From Citrobacter amalonaticus (GTDB lineage: Bacteria; Pseudomonadota; Gammaproteobacteria; Enterobacterales; Enterobacteriaceae), in contig NZ_PQMB01000003.1 of NCBI RefSeq assembly GCF_002918555.1, positions 815,485 through 879,484 of the forward strand: a stretch of DNA of 64,000 nt, read 5' to 3'. Each line of letters opens with the position of its first letter. Position 1 is the stretch's first letter. Both the position numbers and the translations under genes were made by a program. Shown piece by piece: positions 47,380-57,381 of the stretch. The notes under the pieces are model-generated. The model searched no databases. It was not told where the DNA came from and saw only the letters and a list, made by a program, of their open reading frames with translations.

Positions 47380-47693
47380 TGCGTGCTGAGCTTCAACCCG
47401 ATGATCCCTGCCACGATCAGGGCAAGGCTGGCAATACGCATCGGGTTGGCTGACTCGCCGAGCAGCAGGATACCGGTAATCGCCGCGCCTACCGCACCGA
47501 TCCCCGTCCAGACCGCATAGGCGGTGCCGACAGGCAGCGTTTTCATCGCCCATGACAACATCGCCATGCTGACAATCATCGCTGCAATGGTAATGACGCT
47601 GGGCGTCAGGCGGCTAAACCCATGGGTATATTTCAGACCCACGGCCCAAACAACTTCGAGCAAACCCGCAATTAACAAGATTATCCAGGACAT
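47376..47693 (-). CDS. sugE: guanidinium exporter SugE/Gdx
   Basis: A 105-residue small multidrug resistance protein with four spans, working as a dual-topology dimer. The key membrane Glu lies in [16 protein letters not shown] (Glu13), and [10 protein letters not shown] is the SMR signature. Members of this subgroup export guanidinium. The start at 47691-47693 has CCGGAG upstream, next to the ACGG hairpin of a guanidine-II-type leader. Convergent with blc. Confidence 0.95.
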   Translation of the reverse strand: MSWIILLIAGLLEVVWAVGLKYTHGFSRLTPSVITIAAMIVSMAMLSWAMKTLPVGTAYAVWTGIGAVGAAITGILLLGESANPMRIASLALIVAGIIGLKLSTH

Positions 47694-47702
47694 ATCAGGC
47701 TC

Positions 47703-47725
47703 CGGAGAAATGGGGCCGTCCCCGG
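47703..47725 (-). promoter_or_regulatory. guanidine-II (mini-ykkC) riboswitch hairpin, apparently only one of two
   Basis: On the minus strand GGGGACGGCCCC (47712-47723) is a four-bp stem with the loop ACGG, the hallmark of the guanidine-II riboswitch. It stands directly before the sugE ribosome-binding site CCGGAG. The class normally has two such hairpins; immediately upstream lies a full ERIC element and I see no second clean ACGR hairpin. Confidence 0.55.
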
Positions 47726-47738
47726 TGAAAGAAGCGTT

Positions 47739-47863
47739 TATACCCGTCATACTTCAAGTTGCAGGTGTGTTGGCTTTCCTCGCTCACCCCAGTCACGTAC
47801 TCGTGTACGCTCCTGGGGATTCGCTGTGTCGCCGCCTTCCTGCAACTCGAATTATTTAGGGTT
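47739..47863. repeat. full-length ERIC/IRU element upstream of sugE
   Basis: The best-preserved copy in the window, about 125 bp. It contains CGCTCACCCCAGTCACGTAC, GTGTACGCTCCTGGGGATTC and GCCGCCTTCCTGCAACTCGA, the standard ERIC core, and folds as one long imperfect hairpin with ends TATACCCGTCATACTTCAAG and CGAATTATTTAGGGT. Confidence 0.92.
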
Positions 47864-48073
47864 TACAGGTCGTCCTGCAAAGCTGGTCGTTGGAAAAGTA
47901 TTTTTGCCTGAAAGAAAGTGAATTTCAACTTTTTTGTCTCCGCCCGGCTAAGAGCAGAATTAGATGTAATTCGCTGCGTACTTTGCGCATTCAGCACTCA
48001 TCCGAGTTCTCTATGATGAGAAGCTTTCTGAAATCGGGAAGTCGTTAGCCTTACCTCTGAATGCGAAAAATCT

Positions 48074-48661
48074 ATGTTGAAAATTTTAGTGATTGACCGT
48101 TGCCACTTTACTCGTATCGGAATAGAGGCCTGGCTTAATCATTCTGAGTTGTTTAACTCTACATTTATGGTTGCCGGGCTCAATAATCTCTTGCTGGCGA
48201 AAGAACATATATCGCAATGGAAACCGCATCTGGTTATCGCCGATCTGTATGGTTTTCTCCGCGATGCATGGTCACTTCAGCAAATCGCCCCGTTCTTTAT
48301 GGCCAACAGTTCAGGCTCATTGATATTACTGCAATCGGGAGGCACAGAAAGCCAGCCGCACTATCCTGTTCATGCAACGTTATCAAAACAGGTAACCCTG
48401 CACGAGCTGGCGCTGAGTATCCATGATGCGTTGTATACCAGTCAGATATCAGAAGCACCGATCACCACCACACCGTTGCTGACGCCGCAGGAAGAGAATG
48501 TACTGACATTATGGATGGAAGGTGCAAGCAATAATGCTATCGCCAGCGCGCTGGGTATTCGCGGAAAAACGGTTTACACCTACAAGCGGAATATTCGGGT
48601 GAAATTGCATATGGATAATCGTTTCTCCCCCTTTCTGGCTATACCTGAGCAGAAAAACTAA
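48074..48661 (+). CDS. LuxR-family transcriptional regulator (BglJ/RcsA-like layout)
   Basis: A 195-residue regulator. The N-terminal part (about 1-120) looks like a degenerate receiver: it begins MLKILVIDRCHFTRIGIEAW, with Asp-Arg where a receiver has an acidic pair, and has LVIADLYGF at the usual phospho-acceptor strand. The C-terminal LuxR helix-turn-helix (about 133-182) contains LTPQEENVLTLWMEGASNN and LGIRGKTVYTYKRNIRVKL. The layout matches RcsB-partner regulators such as BglJ, RcsA and EcpR. E. coli K-12 has no such gene beside sugE. Target genes are unknown; ecnB and sugE are its nearest neighbours. Its stop codon overlaps the ecnB terminator. Confidence 0.85.
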   Translation: MLKILVIDRCHFTRIGIEAWLNHSELFNSTFMVAGLNNLLLAKEHISQWKPHLVIADLYGFLRDAWSLQQIAPFFMANSSGSLILLQSGGTESQPHYPVHATLSKQVTLHELALSIHDALYTSQISEAPITTTPLLTPQEENVLTLWMEGASNNAIASALGIRGKTVYTYKRNIRVKLHMDNRFSPFLAIPEQKN

Positions 48662-48688
48662 CGGCACGACCGTTTCCGTCGTACCGTT
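48660..48688. terminator. ecnB terminator, bidirectional
   Basis: AACGGCACGAC (48660-48670) pairs with GTCGTACCGTT (48678-48688), one G-T wobble. On the minus strand TTTTTC follows. The hairpin overlaps the stop codon of the LuxR-type gene. Confidence 0.85.
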
Positions 48689-48695
48689 AACTTTA

Positions 48696-48842
48696 TTACT
48701 GCTGAGCTTTAGTTGCCGCGCCCGAGATAGCGTTACCGCCGTCGGAGATGTCTTCCCCCACACCACGAGTGGTATTACACGCCGTCAATACTGAGGAAAG
48801 CACTAAAACAGAAAAGATCGCAGCAATTGTTTTCTTAATCAT
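48696..48842 (-). CDS. ecnB: entericidin B, toxic membrane lipoprotein
   Basis: A 48-residue lipoprotein too short for most gene finders. It begins [18 protein letters not shown], has the lipobox LTAC (Cys22) and then the conserved [16 protein letters not shown] and a helical end ATKAQQ. It is nearly identical to E. coli EcnB, the bacteriolytic partner of the entericidin locus. An AAGGAAGACGTT ribosome-binding site precedes the ATG at 48840-48842. The antidote gene ecnA lies upstream and is frameshifted. Confidence 0.95.
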   Translation of the reverse strand: MIKKTIAAIFSVLVLSSVLTACNTTRGVGEDISDGGNAISGAATKAQQ

Positions 48843-48930
48843 AACGTCTTCCTTTTCTAACCAATGTTGTTTGTGTATAGCAACTTAAGCATAGACAAAA
48901 TCCCGAAAATTGACGGGAGTTCGACGAAAT

Positions 48931-49071
48931 TTAAGACAACGGGAAGCGGTCAGCTGGCTGCGTGAGAAATGGAGTTACCAGGATGTTTAAGCCACGTGCG
49001 GTGTTACAGCCCGCCAGCAACGTTGTGGTGAGAAGGAGAAGAGTTACAAGGCCGGGAAGACGTTTCATCAT
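48931..49071 (-). pseudogene. ecnA: entericidin A (antidote) gene with frameshifting deletion
   Basis: The first 27 codons read MMKRLPGLVTLLLLTTTL then the lipobox LLAGC and NTARG, matching EcnA. After that the frame changes to LNILVTPFLTQPADRFPLS and stops at 48931. In the +1 reading frame the same DNA encodes KHPGNSISHAAS and a stop at 48950-48952, which matches the E. coli EcnA end (KHLGNSISRAAS). About 13 bases that should encode FGEDI between the two parts are missing. The altered 46-residue product keeps its signal peptide and lipobox, so it may still be made, but its mature antidote helix is destroyed. Confidence 0.85.
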
Positions 49072-49213
49072 TCCTGCCCTGGAAACGTGATGGCGCAGCA
49101 AAACGCTGCACCTCATTTACTACGTCCACAAAATCATTCAAGCGGCGTCGCGACGGCAAACGAACTTGTACAGCCGCAGGCTCCCCAGGCAAGGGGCAAA
49201 GATGCCTCTCATA

Positions 49214-49291
49214 CGATCCCCACAGCACAGATAACTCTGCGACAGGGGTTTCAGAGAGCAGCCAACAAAGAGGCAGCCTGCAGAATAAAGT
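49214..49291. repeat. decayed ERIC right arm upstream of efp 3' end
   Basis: ATCCCCACAGCACAGATAAC and CAGGGGTTTCAGAGAGCAGC followed by CAACAAAGAGGCAGCCTG keep the ERIC order (CCCAGGAGCTTA, CTGGGGTGAGCGAGCGCAGC, CAACGCAGATGCAGCTTG). Similarity is low, so the assignment is tentative. Confidence 0.4.
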
Positions 49292-49294
49292 GGA

Positions 49295-49861
49295 TTATTT
49301 AACGCGGGATACGTACTCGCCAGAACGCGTATCCACTTTGATCACTTCGCCAATCTGTACGAACAGCGGAACTTTAACCACTGCACCAGTCGACAGCGTC
49401 GCCGGCTTACCGCCAGTACCTGCGGTATCACCTTTCAGACCTGGATCGGTATCAACGATTTCCAGCTCCACAAAGTTCGGCGGCGTCACGGAGATCGGCT
49501 GACCATTCCACAGCGTTACGATACACTCAGCCTGGTCCAGCAGCCATTTTTCGCTATCGCCAATGGCTTTTGCATCTGCAGACAGCTGTTCAAAGGTTTC
49601 GTTGTTCATGAAATGCCAGAACTCACCGTCGTTGTACAGGTAAGTCAGGTTCATATCGACAACGTCTGCGCCTTCAGCGGAATCGGTGGATTTGAAAGTT
49701 TTCTCAACGCGGGTACCGGTCAGCAGGCGGCGCAGCTTAACGCGCGCAAAAGCCTGACCTTTACCTGGTTTAACGAATTCACTGGCTTCAACCGCGTAAG
49801 GTTCGCCGTCCAACATGATTTTAAGACCAGCACGAAAATCGTTGCTATAGTACGTTGCCAT
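49295..49861 (-). CDS. efp: elongation factor P
   Basis: A 188-residue translation factor that rescues ribosomes stalled at polyproline. The three beta-barrel domains are visible: KOW-like (1-65), OB (66-125) and C-terminal (126-188). Lys34 in [12 protein letters not shown] is the residue beta-lysylated by EpmA, with beta-lysine from EpmB. Length equals E. coli EF-P. Divergent from epmB, 41 bases between starts. Confidence 0.98.
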   Translation of the reverse strand: MATYYSNDFRAGLKIMLDGEPYAVEASEFVKPGKGQAFARVKLRRLLTGTRVEKTFKSTDSAEGADVVDMNLTYLYNDGEFWHFMNNETFEQLSADAKAIGDSEKWLLDQAECIVTLWNGQPISVTPPNFVELEIVDTDPGLKGDTAGTGGKPATLSTGAVVKVPLFVQIGEVIKVDTRSGEYVSRVK

Positions 49862-49902
49862 AAGGCCCTCTGAAAATTGTTAACTGGTAGCTAAGCCACA
49901 AA

Positions 49903-50931
49903 ATGGCGCATATTGTAACCCTAAATACCCCATCCAGAGAAGATTGGTTAGTGCAACTTGCCGATGTTGTGACCGATCCCGATGAACTTCTGCATCTTTT
50001 GAATATAGACGCAGATGAAAAACTGTTGGCCGGACGCGATGCAAAACGCCTCTTCGCCCTGCGCGTACCCCGTGCTTTCATTGCCCGCATGGAGAAAGGA
50101 AATCCTGACGATCCGCTTCTGCGTCAAGTACTTACTTCGCAGGACGAATTCGTTTCCGCGACCGGTTTCTCCACCGATCCGCTGGAAGAGCAGCACAGCG
50201 TCGTACCCGGATTGCTGCATAAATACCGCAACCGTGCGCTACTACTGGTAAAAGGCGGCTGTGCGGTTAATTGTCGCTACTGCTTCCGTCGCCATTTCCC
50301 TTATGCGGAAAATCAGGGCAATAAGCGTAACTGGCAGGTCGCACTGGACTATATTGCCGGGCATCCGGAACTGGACGAGATCATTTTCTCCGGGGGGGAT
50401 CCGCTTATGGCGAAAGATCGTGAACTCGACTGGCTGCTTACGCAACTTGAGGCTATTGGACACATCAAACGCCTGCGTATTCACAGTCGCCTGCCAATCG
50501 TCATCCCTGCGCGGATCACCGATGCGCTGACCGACCGCTTTGCACACTCTTCCCTGCAAATTCTGCTGGTAAACCATATCAACCACGCCAGGGAGGTTGA
50601 CGAGACGTTCCGTCAGGCGATGGGGAAACTGCGGAAAGCTGGCGTCACGCTGCTTAACCAGAGCGTGCTGTTACGCGGGGTTAACGACAATGCGCAAACG
50701 CTGGCAGATCTCAGCAATGCGCTGTTTGACGCAGGTGTGATGCCCTATTATCTGCACGTGCTGGATAAAGTTCAGGGAGCGGCGCATTTCATGGTGAGCG
50801 ATGATGAAGCTCGTCAGATTATGCGCGAGCTGCTAACGCTGGTGTCCGGCTATATGGTGCCTAAACTGGCACGAGAAATTGGCGGGGAGCCAAGTAAAAC
50901 ACCGCTCGATTTACAGCTACGCCAGAACTAA
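49903..50931 (+). CDS. epmB: EF-P post-translational modification: L-lysine 2,3-aminomutase EpmB
   Basis: A 342-residue radical-SAM enzyme that turns L-lysine into (R)-beta-lysine for EF-P. The iron-sulfur motif Cys-X3-Cys-X2-Cys is in GGCAVNCRYCFRRHFPY (about 120-136). FSGGDPLMAKD is the SAM-binding GGDPL motif, and the PLP lysine is probably in GYMVPKLAREIGGEPSK. Length matches E. coli. It is divergent from efp, so factor and modifier are made together. Confidence 0.97.
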   Translation: MAHIVTLNTPSREDWLVQLADVVTDPDELLHLLNIDADEKLLAGRDAKRLFALRVPRAFIARMEKGNPDDPLLRQVLTSQDEFVSATGFSTDPLEEQHSVVPGLLHKYRNRALLLVKGGCAVNCRYCFRRHFPYAENQGNKRNWQVALDYIAGHPELDEIIFSGGDPLMAKDRELDWLLTQLEAIGHIKRLRIHSRLPIVIPARITDALTDRFAHSSLQILLVNHINHAREVDETFRQAMGKLRKAGVTLLNQSVLLRGVNDNAQTLADLSNALFDAGVMPYYLHVLDKVQGAAHFMVSDDEARQIMRELLTLVSGYMVPKLAREIGGEPSKTPLDLQLRQN

Positions 50932-50948
50932 TGTTATGACCTGGATGG

Positions 50949-51085
50949 TTATATATCCTGAATAATTCGGGTTGCAGGACAAATCGCGTAGTCGTTTTGA
51001 ACAGCGCTTGCGCTGGCCCGGAAGGGGCGAGGCCGAAGGCCGAGTAACAACGCCAACGTACCTGCAACTTGAAGTATGGCGGGGA
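50949..51085. repeat. ERIC-ended repeat with a foreign core
   Basis: The left end (CTGAATAATTCGGGTTGCAGG) and right end (CGCCAACGTACCTGCAACTTGAAGTATG) are ERIC ends in inverted order. The centre (about 50980-51047) is not ERIC; it is GC-rich with small dyads GCGCTTGCGC and GGCCGAAGGCC. Total length is about 137 bp. Confidence 0.75.
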
Positions 51086-51255
51086 TAAAAGGGAAATCGG
51101 GTTCTGGGTCGCCGTCACGCCCTGAACTGGACGCCATTCATCTGGTCACTCTGCGGGAAACGCAAAATGGCCAGGTAATGCCAGTCCCCCCTCTCACAAC
51201 ACGGGTAGATGATGATTTCATCCTGCAACATCTCATTGCAACGACTGAGAAATAG
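51076..51255 (+). CDS. hypothetical small protein, 59 aa
   Basis: An open frame starting ATG at 51076 and ending TAG at 51255, in the gap between epmB and yjeJ. It begins MAGIKGKSGSGSPSRPEL and ends DFILQHLIATTEK. I do not recognise it. The start codon sits in the terminal bases of the ERIC-like repeat, two codons after an in-frame stop, and there is no clear ribosome-binding site. It may be a chance frame, or the remnant of a longer gene cut by the repeat; the basic GKSG start is reminiscent of phage small-terminase N-termini, but that is weak. Confidence 0.3.
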   Translation: MAGIKGKSGSGSPSRPELDAIHLVTLRETQNGQVMPVPPLTTRVDDDFILQHLIATTEK

Positions 51256-51481
51256 CTCAATAAATAGTCCAAAATTATCCGTTTAATAAAAAATCAATCG
51301 ATAATTAATTGATACCAATAGAGGAAAACCGTCTGGCATAAAAAATTATTATTTCGGACGCTGCTTGTCTGGAGTAAGGCTTTCTGTTTATGTTATTTTA
51401 ATCACGCTCAGCAAATTCATCATTAATATAACAAATTCAATATTAATTATCCGATAAATAATGGGTTAGGGAGAACCGTGC
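51256..51481. promoter_or_regulatory. AT-rich region upstream of yjeJ
   Basis: About 225 bp of very AT-rich DNA, such as AAATTCATCATTAATATAACAAATTC, just before yjeJ. This base composition differs sharply from the flanking genes and is typical of H-NS-bound promoter DNA. Precise promoter elements were not assigned. The GTTAGGGAGAACC before 51482 supplies the ribosome-binding site. Confidence 0.4.
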
Positions 51482-52348
51482 ATGACTATTACTATCAAAG
51501 GCATCAATACTGGCATTATTCGTAAAGCGAATGAATTTATCGCTCTGGCATTAAAGATAAAAGAGCCAGGAAATAAAGAGTCATTATTCTTTCTGACCGC
51601 GCTTGAGCTGAGGGATCTTCTTATCGCACTGGAAAGTCGACTCCATCAAAAACAGCAACTCAATGCAGAAGAACGTCAGCAATATGAAAAATCGCGTGAT
51701 ATAGCCAGCGAAAAAATGCATGAAAATATTCCACTTATTCAGGAAGATGAGCTCAGAAATGCGGATATAAATCGTCGGGTGAATGTATTATCTTTCATCG
51801 ATAAGCAGACCGAAAATCTGACATTTTCTTTCACATTACATGATGGCAATGTATGCGAATTGATTATTAATGAACTACAGATTGAAGTTCTTGTTCGCGC
51901 AATTATTCGAGCGTTCGATAATGCGGGGATGCGTGAACTGGTACAGCGTATTACGTCGCTCCTGGATTTTCTGCCATTATATGATGCTGATTGCCAGGAC
52001 AACGGTAATCTGGAATTCGACTCTTACACGCAACCCGAGTGGAAGCACAATCTTTTTACCCACTACCTGGCTATGGTGTATCGCTTTACGGATGAATCCG
52101 GTAAAGAACATTTCAGCGGCGCTGTTGTTAAAACGCGAACACCATCCGGCAGCAATGAGGCTGAAGCCATTTCACGTCGTTTGCTCGATTTCAGTCCACG
52201 ATTGAAAAAGCTGACCGGTGTACCGTGTCAGGTATTTGTCAGGACGTTAGCCACAGATAAAGCGCCCAAGCTGACTCAGGATCAGTGCCTGCACGCTCTG
52301 CATCATTTGCGCGTTCAATCCGCAAAAACGGCTGTACTACAGCCATAA
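51482..52348 (+). CDS. yjeJ: uncharacterised protein YjeJ
   Basis: A 288-residue soluble protein that matches E. coli YjeJ along its length (starts MTITIKGINTGIIRKANEFI; NLFTHYLAMVYRF and SPRLKKLTGVPCQVFVRTL later). No known domain, signal peptide or membrane span is visible. Codon use is more AT-rich in the first half than in neighbouring genes, which with its AT-rich upstream DNA suggests past transfer. Function unknown. Convergent with yjeI. Confidence 0.88.
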   Translation: MTITIKGINTGIIRKANEFIALALKIKEPGNKESLFFLTALELRDLLIALESRLHQKQQLNAEERQQYEKSRDIASEKMHENIPLIQEDELRNADINRRVNVLSFIDKQTENLTFSFTLHDGNVCELIINELQIEVLVRAIIRAFDNAGMRELVQRITSLLDFLPLYDADCQDNGNLEFDSYTQPEWKHNLFTHYLAMVYRFTDESGKEHFSGAVVKTRTPSGSNEAEAISRRLLDFSPRLKKLTGVPCQVFVRTLATDKAPKLTQDQCLHALHHLRVQSAKTAVLQP

Positions 52349-52359
52349 TGTACTTCTCC

Positions 52360-52413
52360 GGTGACGCTACGCTCATCAGACCAACAGGCCTGATAAGTCA
52401 CCTTAGCGTCACC
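52360..52413. terminator. palindromic region between yjeJ and yjeI
   Basis: GGTGACGCT (52360-52368) pairs with AGCGTCACC (52405-52413), and inside it ATCAG pairs with CTGAT around CCAACAGGC. The shape is REP-like. It lies between convergent genes and may end transcription from both. Confidence 0.5.
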
Positions 52414-52434
52414 ATTATCCGACAACAGCAGTTA

Positions 52435-52788
52435 TCAGTTAGGGCACTTATAAACCTGACCAATCATCTCGCTGGCGGTCGGGACAAAGCTGGATAACAT
52501 ACCCTGTGTTGGGCTGCTCACACCGTAGATCACGTTGCCGCCCATCGCCGCAGCCTGATTACGCAGATCATTTGCCGCACCGCGCATAGAGCCACCCTCT
52601 TCGCCATGTTGACCAGAAAGCCAGTTGCTCTGCTTACCGGTCGCCGTACCAACCAGCTGGCATTCGGCGCCGGGCTTCTCTTCAACAAAACGAACGCTCT
52701 GTCCAGCCGCGCTCAGTTCGTTGCTGGAGCTACAACCCGCCATCAGTAGCGCGGCACCAACGATCCCTGCTAAATATTTCACGTGCAT
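52435..52788 (-). CDS. yjeI: DUF4156 lipoprotein YjeI
   Basis: A 117-residue lipoprotein with signal peptide and lipobox LMAGC (Cys19), then one DUF4156 domain with ECQLVGTATGKQSNW and GGNVIYGV. Function unknown; it is likely in the outer membrane since Ser-Ser follows the Cys. The start at 52786-52788 matches E. coli YjeI; an ATG six codons earlier is less likely. Confidence 0.92.
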   Translation of the reverse strand: MHVKYLAGIVGAALLMAGCSSSNELSAAGQSVRFVEEKPGAECQLVGTATGKQSNWLSGQHGEEGGSMRGAANDLRNQAAAMGGNVIYGVSSPTQGMLSSFVPTASEMIGQVYKCPN

Positions 52789-52860
52789 GTTATTCCCCAT
52801 AATCAATGAGCTGGACGTTTTGTCCGTATCTGAATCTTATACTAGAAAGATGACCAAAAG

Positions 52861-52892
52861 AAAAACCCCCGGACATTTCTGCCTGGGGGTTT
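52861..52892 (-). terminator. groSL operon terminator
   Basis: On the minus strand AAACCCCC pairs with GGGGGTTT and runs into TTTTC. It lies about 155 bases beyond the groL stop, with an ERIC element in between. Confidence 0.9.
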
Positions 52893-52920
52893 CTCATTTT
52901 TTGCGAGATGCTTATTTAAT

Positions 52921-53043
52921 CGAATAATTCAAGTTACAGGAAGGCGACAAGTTCGTATCCCTCATTCATCCCCGGTCGCTTACATCAGTAGTGACCAGGG
53001 TGAAGAAACGCAGTCAACGCATCTGCGGCCTGAAGTATGAAGA
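52921..53043. repeat. ERIC/IRU element in the groSL 3' untranslated region
   Basis: CGAATAATTCAAGTTACAGG, then CATCCCCGGTCGCTTACATC, GTAGTGACCAGGGTGAAG, AACGCAGTCAACGCATCTGC and GGCCTGAAGTATGA give the ERIC order. It is placed between the groL stop (53049) and the operon terminator, so it is part of the groSL transcript. Confidence 0.82.
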
Positions 53044-53048
53044 TTAAA

Positions 53049-54707
<1,659 letters not shown>

Positions 54708-54738
54708 TTAAATTCGTATGTTCAGTGTCGTTCGCGGA

Positions 54739-56548
<1,810 letters not shown>

Positions 56549-56568
56549 CGCTATCCGGCCTGCCGGCA

Positions 56569-57045
56569 TTAATCCCTGCGATCGTCTTTATGTTCAATAC
56601 TGTTACGATCGTCATCTTTGCGCTGGAATTCACCGTCAAAGGTCTCTCCGCCCCCCGTTCCGGCGCTAAAACCGCCTCCCGGCATCCGGGAGAATCGCAG
56701 ATGCGGCAGCAGCTTCATCGTCAGATGCTTCTGCACCGGAGGTAATAAAAGAAGAAGACCGAGGAAATCGGTAAAAAATCCCGGCAGCAGCAGCAGCAGA
56801 CCAGCAATGATCAATGACACACTCTTAATCATCTCAGCCGCGGGGCTTTCACCTGCCGCCATTTTCTGTTGCATCAGTAAAAAGTTCTTAAATCCCTGGT
56901 TACGAACCAGCGACATCCCGATAACCGAGGTGAAGATCACCAGCAGCAGGGTCATCAGGACGCCCAAAACATGGGCAACCTGGATAAAAATAGAAATCTC
57001 AATGTAAACATAGAGAAAGACAGCAAGTAACGGTACCCAGCGCAA
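56569..57045 (-). CDS. fxsA: membrane protein FxsA
   Basis: A 158-residue inner-membrane protein with two or three hydrophobic segments (about 5-50 and 75-105) and a charged tail ending HKDDRRD. Overproduced FxsA frees phage T7 from exclusion by the F plasmid; its native role is unknown. The start is TTG at 57043-57045, 7 bases after AAGGAG, which gives the E. coli length; an ATG 18 codons upstream lacks such a site. Confidence 0.9.
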   Translation of the reverse strand: MRWVPLLAVFLYVYIEISIFIQVAHVLGVLMTLLLVIFTSVIGMSLVRNQGFKNFLLMQQKMAAGESPAAEMIKSVSLIIAGLLLLLPGFFTDFLGLLLLLPPVQKHLTMKLLPHLRFSRMPGGGFSAGTGGGETFDGEFQRKDDDRNSIEHKDDRRD

Positions 57046-57226
57046 AGGATTCTCCTTAAATGACCCCGTGATATCACGCAGATCTGAATATAGTTGCATT
57101 CCGCATTAAGCGGATGTTGTGGTAGTTCGAGAAATTTCAAGTCGTTTGCATAGTTATTTTTGAAGGTAATCCTAAAGCGGTGACCTATTTCACAAAATAA
57201 TAATTAAGGAGTAATTACCCGCACTT

Positions 57227-57246
57227 AAAGTGATCCAGATTACGGT
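57227..57246. promoter_or_regulatory. CRP-binding site upstream of aspA
   Basis: AAAGTGATCCAGATTACGG keeps the AGTGA-N6-TTACG spacing of CRP sites at 57229-57244, about 135 bases upstream of the aspA start. E. coli aspA is CRP-activated. Confidence 0.6.
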
Positions 57247-57381
57247 AGAAATCCTGAAGCAGCATATGATCTCGGGTATCAGACCGATGCAGGGGATAAT
57301 CGTCGGTCGGAAAACGTTCGTAACCACATATATCCTGTGTGTTTAGTGCAATTCATTGGCAGCTTGAAAAAGAAGGTTCAC

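Larger units (their letters stand above)
47694..48073. other. sugE-LuxR gene divergent intergenic region
   Basis: A 380-bp gap holding the sugE leader, the full ERIC element (47739-47863) and about 210 bp of AT-rich DNA upstream of the LuxR-type gene. No open frame is evident in the rest. Confidence 0.5.
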
